Assembly (NCBI GenBank): GCA_002083435.1
Contig: LWDJ01000006.1
Span: 1 to 64,000 of the forward strand
Direction of reading: 5' to 3'
DNA length: 64,000 nt
From: Proteobacteria bacterium SG_bin6
Lineage (GTDB): Bacteria; Pseudomonadota; Alphaproteobacteria; Sphingomonadales; Sphingomonadaceae
In this document: positions 52,928 to 61,964 of the stretch, piece by piece
Layout: the number at the start of each line of letters is the position of its first letter
Position numbering within the stretch: the first letter of the stretch is position 1
Translations under genes and position numbers: made by a program
Notes under the pieces: generated by a model
Told to the model about the DNA's origin: nothing
Seen by the model: the letters and a program-made list of their open reading frames with translations, nothing else
Databases searched by the model: none

Positions 52928-53037
52928 AGCGCCAGCGAAGGTCGGCCAGCGTACCGCGCGCCCATCCGCGCCGCGCCCGGCGCCGTAGCTGGGCTCGGCA
53001 CCACTTGAGGGTGCTCCCGCACTTTGGAGGCAATCCG

Positions 53038-53595
53038 ATGAAGAACTTTCTGCGCGCGGCGACCTTCGCCGCGGCCGTGACGACGCTTGGGCTTTCGGCC
53101 GGTGGCCTGGCGATCGCCAAGAACCCGATGGTCGGCGGCGCGGCGATGTACCCGACCAAGACGATCGTCCAGAACGCGGTCAACTCGAAGGACCACACCA
53201 CCCTCGTCGCCGCGGTGAAGGCGGCGGGGCTGGTCGATACGCTGTCGAGCCCCGGCCCGTTCACCGTGTTCGCGCCGACCAACGCCGCCTTCGCCAAGCT
53301 CCCCGCCGGCACCGTCGACACGCTGCTGAAGCCCGAGAACAAGGATCAGCTGACTCAGGTACTCACCTATCACGTCGTCCCCGGCCGGATCGCGGCGGGT
53401 GAGATCGCGGCCAAGGTGAAGACGCAAGGGAGCGCGACCTACACCACCGTCCAGGGCGGCACGCTCACGTTCAAGAAGGGCGCCAAGGGCTATACCGTCA
53501 CCGACGCTAAGGGCGGCACCGCCAACATCACCATCGCCGATGTCGGGCAGTCGAACGGCATGATCCATGTGATCGATCGCGTGCTGCTGCCGTAA
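53038..53595 (+). CDS. Secreted fasciclin (FAS1) domain protein
   Basis: A 185-residue protein with a Sec signal (MKNFLRAATFAAAVTTLGLSA, AIA cleavage). A single FAS1 domain follows, with the H1 box TVFAPTNAAFAKL and the H2 box GMIHVIDRVLLP, plus the YH motif TYHVVPG. FAS1 proteins mediate adhesion or cell-surface contacts. No transmembrane anchor. The GGAGG ribosome site is at about 53024. Confidence 0.93.
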   Translation: MKNFLRAATFAAAVTTLGLSAGGLAIAKNPMVGGAAMYPTKTIVQNAVNSKDHTTLVAAVKAAGLVDTLSSPGPFTVFAPTNAAFAKLPAGTVDTLLKPENKDQLTQVLTYHVVPGRIAAGEIAAKVKTQGSATYTTVQGGTLTFKKGAKGYTVTDAKGGTANITIADVGQSNGMIHVIDRVLLP

Positions 53596-53693
53596 ATCTT
53601 CATCGAAGCGCGCATCCGAGGGCCTGGCGTTACCGTAGCTGGCGACAGCGCACCCGGACGCGCTCGAGCGCCCTTCCCATCCCCGGCGCTCGT

Positions 53694-53727
53694 GGGGCCT
53701 GCCGTTCTAGCCCGCGGCAGGCCCCTT
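53694..53727 (+). terminator. Probable terminator after the fasciclin gene
   Basis: GGGGCCTGCC pairs with GGCAGGCCCC across a 12-base loop, then two T. A weak T tract lowers certainty. Confidence 0.6.
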
Positions 53728-53830
53728 CACCTCACCGCCAGCGAGCGCATGGGCCAGTAAGCGTAAGCGATTGTCACCGCGCGGCCCTTCGCGTATCTGG
53801 CGGCACTCTTTGGCCCTTGGAGACCCGGTG

Positions 53831-55048
53831 ATGAAAGCCCCGCGCAACCGCGCCGTTCGCAGCGCGGTGATCCGCCACGAACATTTGAGCAAACAGGGCA
53901 TTCTGGAACGGACCTTCACTTTCGCGTTCCGCGGGCTGGTCTATGCGCAAATCTGGGAAGACCCCGCGGTCGATCTGGAGGCGCTCGCCGTCACCCCCGA
54001 TTGCCACATCGTCCAGATCGCCTCGGGCGGGTGCAACGTGCTCAGCTATCTCACCGCCAATCCCAAGGCGATCACCGCGGTCGATCTCAACACCGCGCAT
54101 ATCGCGCTCAACAAGCTGAAGCTCGCCGCCGCGCGGCATCTGCCCGATTACGCGCATTTCCACCGCTTCTTCGGGCGGGCGAACACCAAGGAGAATATCG
54201 GCGCCTATCGCCGTTATGTCCGCCCGCATCTCGACGACACGACGCGGCGCTATTGGGAAGGCCGCGATCTGATCGGCCGGCGGCGCATCTCGGGCTTCAC
54301 CCGGGGCGTGTACAAGCAGGGGCTGCTCGGCAGCTTCATCGGCGCCGCGCACCTGCTCGCGCGGCTGAACGGGGTGAACCCCAAGGTGATCCTGCGCGCC
54401 AACTCGCGCGAAGAGCAGCGCGAGATTTTCGACCGCGAATTCGCTCCGATCTTCGACAAGGCGTTCGTCCGCTGGCTCACTGATCAGCCCGCCTCGCTGT
54501 TCGGGCTCGGCATCCCGCCCGCGCAGTACGAGGCGCTGGCCGGCGACTCGAAGATGGCGGTCGTCCTGCGCGAGCGGCTGGAAAAGCTTGCTTGCGATTT
54601 CGATCTGCGCGAGAATTACTTCGCTTGGCAGGCATTCGGCCGCGGCTATCAGGATGCGCCCGATGCCTCGCTGCCGCCTTATCTTCAGGCGGCGAACTAT
54701 CAGGCGGTGCGCGAGCGCGCGCCGCGCGTCGAAGTGCGCCACGCCAATTTCATCGACTATCTGAAGACCTGCCCCGATGCCTCGCGCGATCGCTATGTGC
54801 TGCTCGACGCGCAGGACTGGATGACCGACGAAATCCTCACCAGCCTGTGGACCGAGATCACCCGCACCGCCAAGCCGGGCGCGCGCGTGCTGTTCCGCAC
54901 CGCCGGCGCGCCGACGATCCTGCCCGGCCGGGTGCCCGACGCGGTGCTAGGCCGCTGGGATTACCGCTCCGAGGAATCGCTCGATTACACCCGGCGCGAT
55001 CGCAGCTCGATCTATGGCGGCGTCCATCTTTACGTGCTGAAGGACTGA
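53831..55048 (+). CDS. btaA: S-adenosylmethionine:diacylglycerol 3-amino-3-carboxypropyl transferase (BtaA)
   Basis: A 405-residue DUF3419/BtaA protein that makes diacylglycerylhomoserine, the first step to the betaine lipid DGTS. FAFRGLVYAQIWEDPAVDLEAL opens the domain, VQIASGGCNVLSYL is the SAM-binding GxGGxN-like turn, and VLLDAQDWMT with LFRTAGAPTILP closes it. ATG at 53831 with GGAGACCC is preferred to an earlier in-frame ATG at 53771. The stop overlaps the btaB start. Confidence 0.88.
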   Translation: MKAPRNRAVRSAVIRHEHLSKQGILERTFTFAFRGLVYAQIWEDPAVDLEALAVTPDCHIVQIASGGCNVLSYLTANPKAITAVDLNTAHIALNKLKLAAARHLPDYAHFHRFFGRANTKENIGAYRRYVRPHLDDTTRRYWEGRDLIGRRRISGFTRGVYKQGLLGSFIGAAHLLARLNGVNPKVILRANSREEQREIFDREFAPIFDKAFVRWLTDQPASLFGLGIPPAQYEALAGDSKMAVVLRERLEKLACDFDLRENYFAWQAFGRGYQDAPDASLPPYLQAANYQAVRERAPRVEVRHANFIDYLKTCPDASRDRYVLLDAQDWMTDEILTSLWTEITRTAKPGARVLFRTAGAPTILPGRVPDAVLGRWDYRSEESLDYTRRDRSSIYGGVHLYVLKD

Positions 55049-55689
55049 TGGCGGGCGATCACGCGGGGCACATGGATGCGATCTATCGCAGCCAGCGCCA
55101 CATCTATGACCTGACGCGCAAATATTATCTGCTCGGGCGCGACCGGCTGATCGCCGAACTCGCGCCGCCGGCGGGGGGCACGGTGCTGGAGATTGGCTGC
55201 GGCACCGGGCGCAACCTGATCGCCGCCGCGCGCCGCTTCCCCCAGGCGCGCTATTTCGGGATCGATATTTCCGAAGCGATGCTCGAGACCGCGCGGGCGA
55301 GCGTCACCAAGGCGGGCCTCGCCGATCGGATCACCCTGGCGCAGGGCGACGCGACCGCTTTCGACGCGCCGGCGCTGTTCGGTGTCGAGCGCTTCGACCG
55401 GATTTTCCAGAGCTATACGCTTTCGATGATCCCCGATTGGACGGGCGCCCTGCGCGAGGGCGCGGGGAAGCTCGCGCCCGGCGGGCGGCTCGACGTGGTC
55501 GATTTCGGCCAGCAAGAGCGGCTGCCGGGGGCCTTCAAGGCGCTGCTCTTCGCCTGGCTCGGCCAGTTCGACGTGACGCCCCGCGCGGCGTTGCCCAAGG
55601 TGCTCGATGACGTCGCGGCGGGCGCCGGGCTGACGGCCCGCTTCACCCCGCTCTACCGCGGCTATGCCTGGGCCGGGCGGCTGAGCTGA
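55048..55689 (+). CDS. btaB: Diacylglycerylhomoserine N-methyltransferase (BtaB)
   Basis: Class I SAM methyltransferase of 213 residues with the SAM loop VLEIGCGTGRNL and the GDATAF and QSYTLSMIPDW motifs. After BtaA, it would add three methyl groups to give DGTS. The coupling (TGATG) and BtaA neighbour make BtaB much more likely than a generic methyltransferase. Confidence 0.88.
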   Translation: MAGDHAGHMDAIYRSQRHIYDLTRKYYLLGRDRLIAELAPPAGGTVLEIGCGTGRNLIAAARRFPQARYFGIDISEAMLETARASVTKAGLADRITLAQGDATAFDAPALFGVERFDRIFQSYTLSMIPDWTGALREGAGKLAPGGRLDVVDFGQQERLPGAFKALLFAWLGQFDVTPRAALPKVLDDVAAGAGLTARFTPLYRGYAWAGRLS

Positions 55690-55727
55690 GCTTGGTGGTG
55701 ATGGGCGGGAATGCTATCTATGGCGCC

Positions 55728-56285
55728 ATGAACAAGCCTTCCACCCTATCCGCTCCCGAGCGGGACACCGAGGGCTTCACCGCCGCCGAGTTCGCGATGA
55801 TGGTCGGCTGCGGGGCGTTCGCGGATATGCGGGTCGAGTTGGTTCGGGGAAAGATCGTCAGGATGTCGCCGGCTTACGTCGCTCATAGCAGGCGCGTCGC
55901 ATTGGTAACCGGCGCGCTTTATGCAGCGCTGGGTAAGGATGCGCTGCTGCTGGTTGATCCGATGGTCGCGCTCGACGACACGTCCGTTTTGGCGCCCGAT
56001 ATTGTCCTGGCAGTGCCCGGCCCGCTGCCCGAGGGCCAGCTGCCTGCCAGGGCGGTATCCCTGGCCATCGAAGTCGCCGACACCACCCTAAGCCGCGACT
56101 TGGGCTGGAAGGCACAGGATTATGCGCGTGCCGGCATCGGACAATATTGGGTGATGGACGTAACGGCGGAGGTGACTCACGTTTTTACCGAACCGAATCT
56201 TGAGGGTTATGGGAAAAGGGTGGTCATCCGCTTCACCGAACCCCTCCCCGTTCCCAGCTACGACGCCAGCATCACCCTCGCATGA
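55728..56285 (+). CDS. Uma2-family putative endonuclease (DUF820)
   Basis: A 185-residue PD-(D/E)XK-like protein: VELVRGKIVRMSPAY, LAPDIVLAV with acidic residue, and SLAIEVADTTLSRDLGWKAQDYARAGIGQYWV with the E-x-K-like pair. Uma2 proteins are frequent in cyanobacteria and some alphaproteobacteria; their role is unclear. It is not clearly linked to the bta genes. ATG at 55728 is chosen as the start of the conserved part. Confidence 0.8.
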   Translation: MNKPSTLSAPERDTEGFTAAEFAMMVGCGAFADMRVELVRGKIVRMSPAYVAHSRRVALVTGALYAALGKDALLLVDPMVALDDTSVLAPDIVLAVPGPLPEGQLPARAVSLAIEVADTTLSRDLGWKAQDYARAGIGQYWVMDVTAEVTHVFTEPNLEGYGKRVVIRFTEPLPVPSYDASITLA

Positions 56286-56725
56286 GCCCGCCTCCTTTGC
56301 CCCGTTGGCTCGGCCTTGCCGGGCTGTTGCCGCAACTCGCGGCACTCGCGATCGTGCTGAGCGGGGATCGCGCGCATCACTTCCAGGCGCTGACGCTCGC
56401 ATACGCCTATGCGGCGCTGATCCTGTCGTTCCTCGGCGGGCTGTGGAGGGGCCTCGCCGCCCGCGCCGAGGCGCCGCCCGCCTGGCTATGGGTGGCGGCG
56501 GTGGTTCCCTCGCTCGTCGCGCTGGCGAGCGCGGTCCCCTGGTCCGAAGGGCGCCCCTGGCCCGGCCCATCGCTCGTCGTGCTGGGGGTGGCGCTCATCG
56601 CCGCGCTCGGTGTCGATTGGCGCCTCGCCCGCGCGCGGCTGGCGCCTGAATGGTGGCTCGCGCTGCGCGTGCCTTTATCGCTCGGTTTGGGGCTCGCGAC
56701 GCTCGCGATCGCCGCCTTCGGCTGA
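56282..56725 (+). CDS. DUF3429 membrane protein
   Basis: A 147-residue protein with four to five hydrophobic segments and the ALTLAYAYAALILSFLGGLWRG pattern of the DUF3429 family. Function unknown. ATGA overlap with the Uma2-family gene. Confidence 0.78.
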   Translation: MSPPPLPRWLGLAGLLPQLAALAIVLSGDRAHHFQALTLAYAYAALILSFLGGLWRGLAARAEAPPAWLWVAAVVPSLVALASAVPWSEGRPWPGPSLVVLGVALIAALGVDWRLARARLAPEWWLALRVPLSLGLGLATLAIAAFG

Positions 56726-56787
56726 TTGCCTCTTCACAACTCCCCGCTTTTTCATAGAGTTGGTGGAGAACGGGCGGAGAAGCGACG

Positions 56788-58320
56788 ATGCGTTGGTGGG
56801 CGTTGGCGGTGGTGCTGCTCGGGCTCACGTCGCCCGCCCGGGCGGAGTGGTTCGAGGCGAGCAACGCCCATTTCGTGATCTATGGCGATCTGCCGCGCGC
56901 CAAGATGCAGCAGTTCGCCGATCGGCTCGAACGCTTCGATGCGGCGCTGCGCCAAGGGCTGAACCTGCCCGCAACCCCCGGCACCCCGGGCGACCGGGTG
57001 ACGATCTATGTCGTGCGCGATCAGGACGCGGTGGTGAAGCTCCACGGCAAGGGCGCCGGCTCGGTCGCGGGCTTCTACATCCCCCGCGTCGAGGGGCCGA
57101 TCGCGATCACCCCGCGCGAGACCGATGGCGACGATCAATTCTTCAACGCCCAGCTGGTGCTGTTCCACGAATATACCCACCACGCGATCCTCAGCAGCAG
57201 CAGCGGCTATTATCCCGGCTGGGCGGGGGAAGGCCTCGCCGAATTCTTTTCGGTGGCGCGCTTCCAGCCCAATGGCGATGTGGTGATGGGGGCGGCCAAC
57301 AATGCGCGCGCCTATTCGATCCTGACCGATCTGCCGATGAGCGTCACCGATCTGATCGCGACCGACACCCGCAAGCTCGACGCCGAGGCGAATGATCAGA
57401 AATACGCCCGGGGCTGGCTGTTGATCCATTATCTGCTGCTCGGCGGCAAGCGGCCGGGCCAGTTCGACAAGTTCATGGCGCAGGTGAACAAGGGCGTGCC
57501 GGCGATGGACGCGGCCAAGGCGGTGTTCGGCGATCTGCGCCAGCTCAACCGCGAGCTCGATCGCTACCGCGAAGGCAAGCTCCGCGCGGTGGTGATCGCC
57601 AGCGACAAGCTGAAGCCGCTGCCCGTTTCGCTGCGCGCGCTCGATCCGGGCGAGGCGGCGATGATGCCGCTGCGCATCCGCTCGACCGCAGGCGTGAATG
57701 ACGAGCAGGCCAAGGCGCTGATCGCCCCGGCGCGCGCGATCGCGGCGCGCTATCCCGAGCATCGCTGGGTGCAGCGCGTGCTCGCCGAAATGGAGTTCGA
57801 CGCCGGCAACCTGGCCGAAGCGGACGCCGCGTGCGACCGGGTGCTCGCCGCCGAGCCCAGCAATGTCGATGCGCTCGTCTATAAGGGCTCGATCGAGGCG
57901 CGCCGGGCGCGGGCCGCCAAGGATGAGACGGCGCGCGATCATTGGAAGGCGGCGCGGCGCTGGTTCGTGAAGGCCAACCGCGCCGATCCCAATTACGCCT
58001 ATCCGTTCGTGCTGTTCTATTCGACCTTTGCGCCGCTCGGCGAAACACCGAACGCCAGTGCGGTCAAGGGGTTGGAGGAAGCGGTCGCGCTGGTACCGCA
58101 GGCCGACGGGCCACGGGTGATGCTGGCTTACGAGAAGCTGCGCGCGGGCGACCTCGCCGCCGCGCGCGCCGCGCTCGCCCCGGTCGCCGCGAACCCGCAT
58201 GGTGGGGCGGACAACCCGGCATCGAAGCTGATCGCGCTGATCGATTCTGGCGCCGATGTCGATGCGGTGCGCAAGGCCGCCGCCGCGGCGGGCACGCCCC
58301 AGGGCGACACGGGCTCGTAA
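56788..58320 (+). CDS. Secreted gluzincin-like metallopeptidase with TPR-like repeats
   Basis: A 510-residue protein with a Sec signal (MRWWALAVVLLGLTSPARAE). A predicted zinc site HEYTHHAIL at about residue 128, followed by GWAGEGLAEFF with a third-ligand-like Glu, recalls DUF1570-type gluzincins. The C-terminal 200 residues carry tetratricopeptide-like helices (AEADAACDRVLAAEPSNVDALVYKG). Substrate unknown. Confidence 0.74.
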   Translation: MRWWALAVVLLGLTSPARAEWFEASNAHFVIYGDLPRAKMQQFADRLERFDAALRQGLNLPATPGTPGDRVTIYVVRDQDAVVKLHGKGAGSVAGFYIPRVEGPIAITPRETDGDDQFFNAQLVLFHEYTHHAILSSSSGYYPGWAGEGLAEFFSVARFQPNGDVVMGAANNARAYSILTDLPMSVTDLIATDTRKLDAEANDQKYARGWLLIHYLLLGGKRPGQFDKFMAQVNKGVPAMDAAKAVFGDLRQLNRELDRYREGKLRAVVIASDKLKPLPVSLRALDPGEAAMMPLRIRSTAGVNDEQAKALIAPARAIAARYPEHRWVQRVLAEMEFDAGNLAEADAACDRVLAAEPSNVDALVYKGSIEARRARAAKDETARDHWKAARRWFVKANRADPNYAYPFVLFYSTFAPLGETPNASAVKGLEEAVALVPQADGPRVMLAYEKLRAGDLAAARAALAPVAANPHGGADNPASKLIALIDSGADVDAVRKAAAAAGTPQGDTGS

Positions 58321-58334
58321 GCGGTGGGAAGCGC

Positions 58335-59570
58335 CTAAGCCGCGAGCTTCAGCGAGAGCCGGTCCCAAATCTCGACTAGCGCCCGTGTCAGCTCGCGCAT
58401 CATCGCCTCGTCATGCGCCGGGCCGGGGGTGAAGCGCAGCCGTTCGGTGCCGCGCGGCACGGTCGGGAAATTGATCGGCTGGACGTACACGCCATATTCC
58501 GCGAGCAGCACGTCGCTGATCCGCTTCGCCTTCACCGGATCGCCGACCATCAGCGGCACGATATGCGTGGTCGAGTCCATCACCGGCAGCCCGGCCTCGC
58601 GGAACAGCCGCTTGAGCATCGCCGCCGCCGCCTGCTGCCCCTCGCGCTCTTCGCTCGACGCCTTCAAATGGCGCACGCTCGCGAGCGCCCCGGCGACCAG
58701 CACCGGCGAGAGCGAGGTGGTGAAGATGAAGCCCGGCGCGTAAGAGCGGATCACGTCGACGATCACCCGATCGGCGGCGATATAGCCGCCCATCACCCCG
58801 AACGCCTTGCCCAGCGTCCCCTCGATGATCGTCAGCCGGTTGGCGACCGCGTCGCGGTCCGAAATGCCGCCGCCGCGCACGCCGTACATGCCGACGGCAT
58901 GGACTTCGTCGAGATAGGTCAACGCGTTGAAGCGATCGGCGAGGTCGCAAATCTCGGCGATCGGCGCGACATCGCCCTCCATCGAATAGACGCTTTCGAA
59001 CGCGATCAGCTTGGGCGCGGCCGGATCGGCCTCGGCGAGCAGTGCCTCGAGATGCGCGAGATCGTTATGGCGGAAGATGCGCTTCTCGCAGCCCGAATTG
59101 CGGATGCCCGCGATCATCGAGGCGTGGTTCAACTCGTCGGAAAAGATGATCAGACCGGGCAGGATCTTGCCCAGCGTGCCCAGCGTCGCCTCGTTCGAGA
59201 CATAGCCGCTGGTGAACAGCAGCGCGGCTTCCTTGCCGTGGAGATCGGCGAGTTCGGCCTCCAGATCGATGTGATAATGGGTGTTGCCGCCGATGTTGCG
59301 GGTGCCGCCCGAGCCCGCGCCGACATCGTGCAGCGCCTCCTCCATCGCCGCGATCACCTTGGGATGCTGACCCATCGCCAGATAATCGTTCGAGCACCAC
59401 ACCGTGATCGGCTTCGGCCCGTTATGCCCGGCGAAGCAGCGCGCATTGGGGAAGGCGCCCTTGTTGCGCAGGATGTCGATGAAGACGCGGTAACGGCCTT
59501 CGGCATGGAGGCGATCGATCGCCTGGGCGAAGGCACGGCCATAATCGGGGCCGGGGGCGCTGGAGTCCAT
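58335..59570 (-). CDS. hemA: 5-aminolevulinate synthase
   Basis: ALAS of 411 residues joining glycine and succinyl-CoA (Shemin pathway, alphaproteobacterial). VFIDILRNKGAFP and CSNDYLAMGQHPKV open the PLP fold. YLDEVHAVGMYG and EGTLGKAFGVMGGY carry the cofactor Asp and the Schiff-base lysine. Start at 59570. Confidence 0.95.
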   Translation of the reverse strand: MDSSAPGPDYGRAFAQAIDRLHAEGRYRVFIDILRNKGAFPNARCFAGHNGPKPITVWCSNDYLAMGQHPKVIAAMEEALHDVGAGSGGTRNIGGNTHYHIDLEAELADLHGKEAALLFTSGYVSNEATLGTLGKILPGLIIFSDELNHASMIAGIRNSGCEKRIFRHNDLAHLEALLAEADPAAPKLIAFESVYSMEGDVAPIAEICDLADRFNALTYLDEVHAVGMYGVRGGGISDRDAVANRLTIIEGTLGKAFGVMGGYIAADRVIVDVIRSYAPGFIFTTSLSPVLVAGALASVRHLKASSEEREGQQAAAAMLKRLFREAGLPVMDSTTHIVPLMVGDPVKAKRISDVLLAEYGVYVQPINFPTVPRGTERLRFTPGPAHDEAMMRELTRALVEIWDRLSLKLAA

Positions 59571-59672
59571 AGTGCCCCATAGCGCCGCTTCGGCCTGTGG
59601 AAAAGCCGGCGGCGCCCCAATGTGCGCTGCCGGCGGGTGCGGGAAGGGCGCATCGCCCTTCCCGCCGCTCGA

Positions 59673-60173
59673 TCAGAAGAAGAAGCCGCGATAGACGTCG
59701 ACCACCACCCCGCGCCGCGTGTCGATCAGCAGCACATCGTCATAATGGCGGACCCAGCGCTGCCAGGGGCGCGCGGGCGGCAGGTGATAGCGCCACGGAT
59801 CGGCGATGTAGTAGCGGCCGCCCCAATAACCGGGCGCGATCCGCACGCCCGGGCGGAACGCCTGGTAGCGGAAGGGCGCATCCCAGCGGCCGCGCGCATA
59901 AACGTCGCGGTGGTCGCGGCGCCAGTCGCGTCAATCGTCGCGGCCCCAGGCGCGGTCGCGATAATCCTCGCGCAGTTCCTGGCGGGCCTGCCGCACGTCG
60001 CGACGTTCTTCCTGGATGCGATAGGGGTTGCCCGAGCGATAGGCGCGGTCGAGCTCGCGCTGTTCCTGGCGCAGATCGCGCTGGTCGCGGCGGATTTCGC
60101 CCCACGACTGGGCGCTCGCCGCCGCCGGCGCCAGCGTCGCGGCGATCAGCCCCAGGGTCATCAGTTTGCGCAT
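59673..60173 (-). pseudogene. RcnB-family gene interrupted by one in-frame stop
   Basis: The N-terminal 80 codons (signal peptide MRKLMTLGLIAATLAPAAASAQS, then an Arg/Asp-rich repeat part) stop at TGA (59933-59931). The same frame continues past it without another stop to 59673 and encodes RWDAPFRYQAFRPG and YWGGRYYIADPWRYHLPP, then VLLIDTRRGVVVDVYRGFFF, the PF11776/RcnB C-terminus. In relatives an Arg/Asp/Trp tract spans this site, so TGG to TGA is the likely lesion. Total 166 codons including the stop. RcnB-type proteins are periplasmic and linked to nickel/cobalt efflux or envelope functions. Confidence 0.8.
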
Positions 60174-60300
60174 GACGTTTCTCCCTTCAACTCCGGCGGA
60201 CGGGAGCCGCCGACAGCCTTGGGGTTAGCCAAGCCGCGCTGAACGGGTGGCGAACCGCGCGGTCAGCTGAGCGTCAGGGTTGTCGCCAAGTGTAACGAGC

Positions 60301-60792
60301 CTACGGCCCGTTGCGGCCACCGCCCTGCTGCGGCCCACCGCCGATCGGCGCGCCGACCGCGCCGATATTGCCGAACAGGTCCTTGAAGAAGCTGCGCTGG
60401 CGGCCAAGCGTCGGGGTGATCTTGCGGAACGGCGTGATCTTCGCGACCTGCTCGAGCCCGGTACGTTCGATGCCGCGCACCACGCCTTTGTCGTCGAAGC
60501 GGATGCGCAGCACCGTCTCCCCCACCGGCCGGGGACGGTTATAGGCGAAGTAGCGCGTATCGCGCGAGACGTAATACCATTCGCCCTGGCCGAACTGGCT
60601 GGTGAAGGTCGGCTGGCCGAGCACGCGCGCCACCGAACTGCGGTTGTCCACCCCGGTCTGCACCGAGTTCACCAAATCGGGGTCGAGCACATAGCCCTGA
60701 TGCCCGCGCAGCCGGGTGCAGCCCCCCATCGCCAGCGCGGCGCCCGCGAGCAGCACCACCAGCCGCGCCCGCGGCCCCGAAATCACGCGCAT
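60301..60792 (-). CDS. BamE/OmlA-like outer-membrane lipoprotein
   Basis: A 163-residue protein with a lipobox-like LAMGGC at residue 25. The SmpA/OmlA domain follows with VDPD-like start VLDPDLVNSVQTGVDNRSSVARVLGQPTFTSQF and WYYVSRD, typical of BamE, an accessory of the BAM complex. The C-terminal Gly/Gln-rich tail is unusual. ATG at 60792. Confidence 0.86.
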   Translation of the reverse strand: MRVISGPRARLVVLLAGAALAMGGCTRLRGHQGYVLDPDLVNSVQTGVDNRSSVARVLGQPTFTSQFGQGEWYYVSRDTRYFAYNRPRPVGETVLRIRFDDKGVVRGIERTGLEQVAKITPFRKITPTLGRQRSFFKDLFGNIGAVGAPIGGGPQQGGGRNGP

Positions 60793-60876
60793 TCGAACTT
60801 CCTTTCGCGCGCGCCGATTGCAACCGGCCCGCCCAGGCTCAATATGCGGCCTTGGATGGAGGGGCAAGGGAGCGCG

Positions 60877-61389
60877 ATGAAGGCTTTTCTGGCACGATTT
60901 CTGGGCACCGCACCGGCAGCTCTGCCGGCCGATGGACTCTATGCGGCGGTGGTCGCCGAGGGGCGCCAGCCGCATTGGTATGCCCAGGGCGGCGTTGCCG
61001 ATAGCGTGACCGGCCGCTTCAACATGATCGCGACGGTGCTGAGCTTCGTGCTGCTGCGGCTGGAGCGCGAATCGGCGGCGATGCAGCTGGGGGTGCAGCT
61101 CACCGAACGCTTCATCGACGACATGGAGGGCCAGCTCCGCCAGGACGGGGTGGGCGACACCGGGGTCGCGGCGAAGATGGGCAAGCTCGTCAGCCTGCTC
61201 GGCGGCCGGCTGGGGGCGTTCCGCGACAGCTTCGGCACGACCGAGTTCGAGGGCGCGCTGGTGCGCAACCTGTACGGCGGCGCGCATCCAGCGCGGCCGG
61301 CGCTCGCGCATAGCGTGGCGAAGCTGGAGGCGCTCGCCACGCGCCTCGCCGCCGCCCCGCTCGAGGCGATCGAGGCAGGCCGGTGGTAG
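60877..61389 (+). CDS. Ubiquinol-cytochrome c chaperone (CBP3-like)
   Basis: A 170-residue protein with the Ubiq_cyt_C_chap pattern (YAAVVAEGRQPHWYAQGGVADSVTGRF, LTERFIDDMEGQLRQDGVGDTGVAAKM). It helps assemble cytochrome bc1. The GTG start of the next gene lies inside its 3' end. Confidence 0.88.
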   Translation: MKAFLARFLGTAPAALPADGLYAAVVAEGRQPHWYAQGGVADSVTGRFNMIATVLSFVLLRLERESAAMQLGVQLTERFIDDMEGQLRQDGVGDTGVAAKMGKLVSLLGGRLGAFRDSFGTTEFEGALVRNLYGGAHPARPALAHSVAKLEALATRLAAAPLEAIEAGRW

Positions 61390-61916
61390 CACCCGAATTC
61401 TCGCGCCCCGAACGGATCGACACGATCGGGGAGCGCGCGCGGCGCGTGACGATCGAAGCGACGCCGGATGAGCGCGCCGCGCTCGCCCAGCGCTTCGGCC
61501 TCGCCGCGCTCGGCGCGCTGAGCGCCGATTTCGAGGTGCGACGCGAGGCGGCGGGGATCACCGCCACAGGCCAGGTGCGCGGCGCGGTGACGCAGCATTG
61601 CGTCGTCACCGGCGATCCCGTGCCCGCCGTGATCGACGAGATGGTCGCGCTGCGATTCGTGCCCGAGGACCAGCTCGGCGCGGGCGAGGAGATCGAGATC
61701 GAAGGCGACGCTCTCGACACGATCGGCTATGCGGGCGGTGCGATCGATCTGGGCGAGGCGGCGGCGGAAACGCTCGCGCTCGCGCTCGATCCCTTCCCGC
61801 GCAGCCCCGCCGCCGCGCAGGCGCTGCGCGATGCCGGGGTGCTGAGCGAGGAAGAGGCCGCCGAAGCGCGCAGCCCCTTCGCCGCGCTCAAAGGGCTGGG
61901 CACGGTACGCCGGTGA
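61383..61916 (+). CDS. YceD/DUF177 family protein
   Basis: A 177-residue protein with the RVTIEATPDERAALAQRFGLAAL start and a Cys-containing central part (TQHCVVTGDPVPAVIDE) of DUF177. In many bacteria it precedes rpmF and plsX; here it follows the CBP3-like gene (seven-base overlap) and is followed by crtY. Function in 23S rRNA/50S maturation is suspected for the family. GTG start at 61383. Confidence 0.86.
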   Translation: MVAPEFSRPERIDTIGERARRVTIEATPDERAALAQRFGLAALGALSADFEVRREAAGITATGQVRGAVTQHCVVTGDPVPAVIDEMVALRFVPEDQLGAGEEIEIEGDALDTIGYAGGAIDLGEAAAETLALALDPFPRSPAAAQALRDAGVLSEEEAAEARSPFAALKGLGTVRR

Positions 61917-61964
61917 ACCGATTGGCGGCTTGCCAGCGCGCAAGGATCGGCTAGGCGAGGGGTT

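Noticed and set aside
59931..59933. Selenocysteine recoding of the TGA in the rcnB-like gene
   Set aside because: No hairpin of the bacterial SECIS type was visible just after the codon and RcnB proteins are not known selenoproteins; a TGG to TGA change is simpler.
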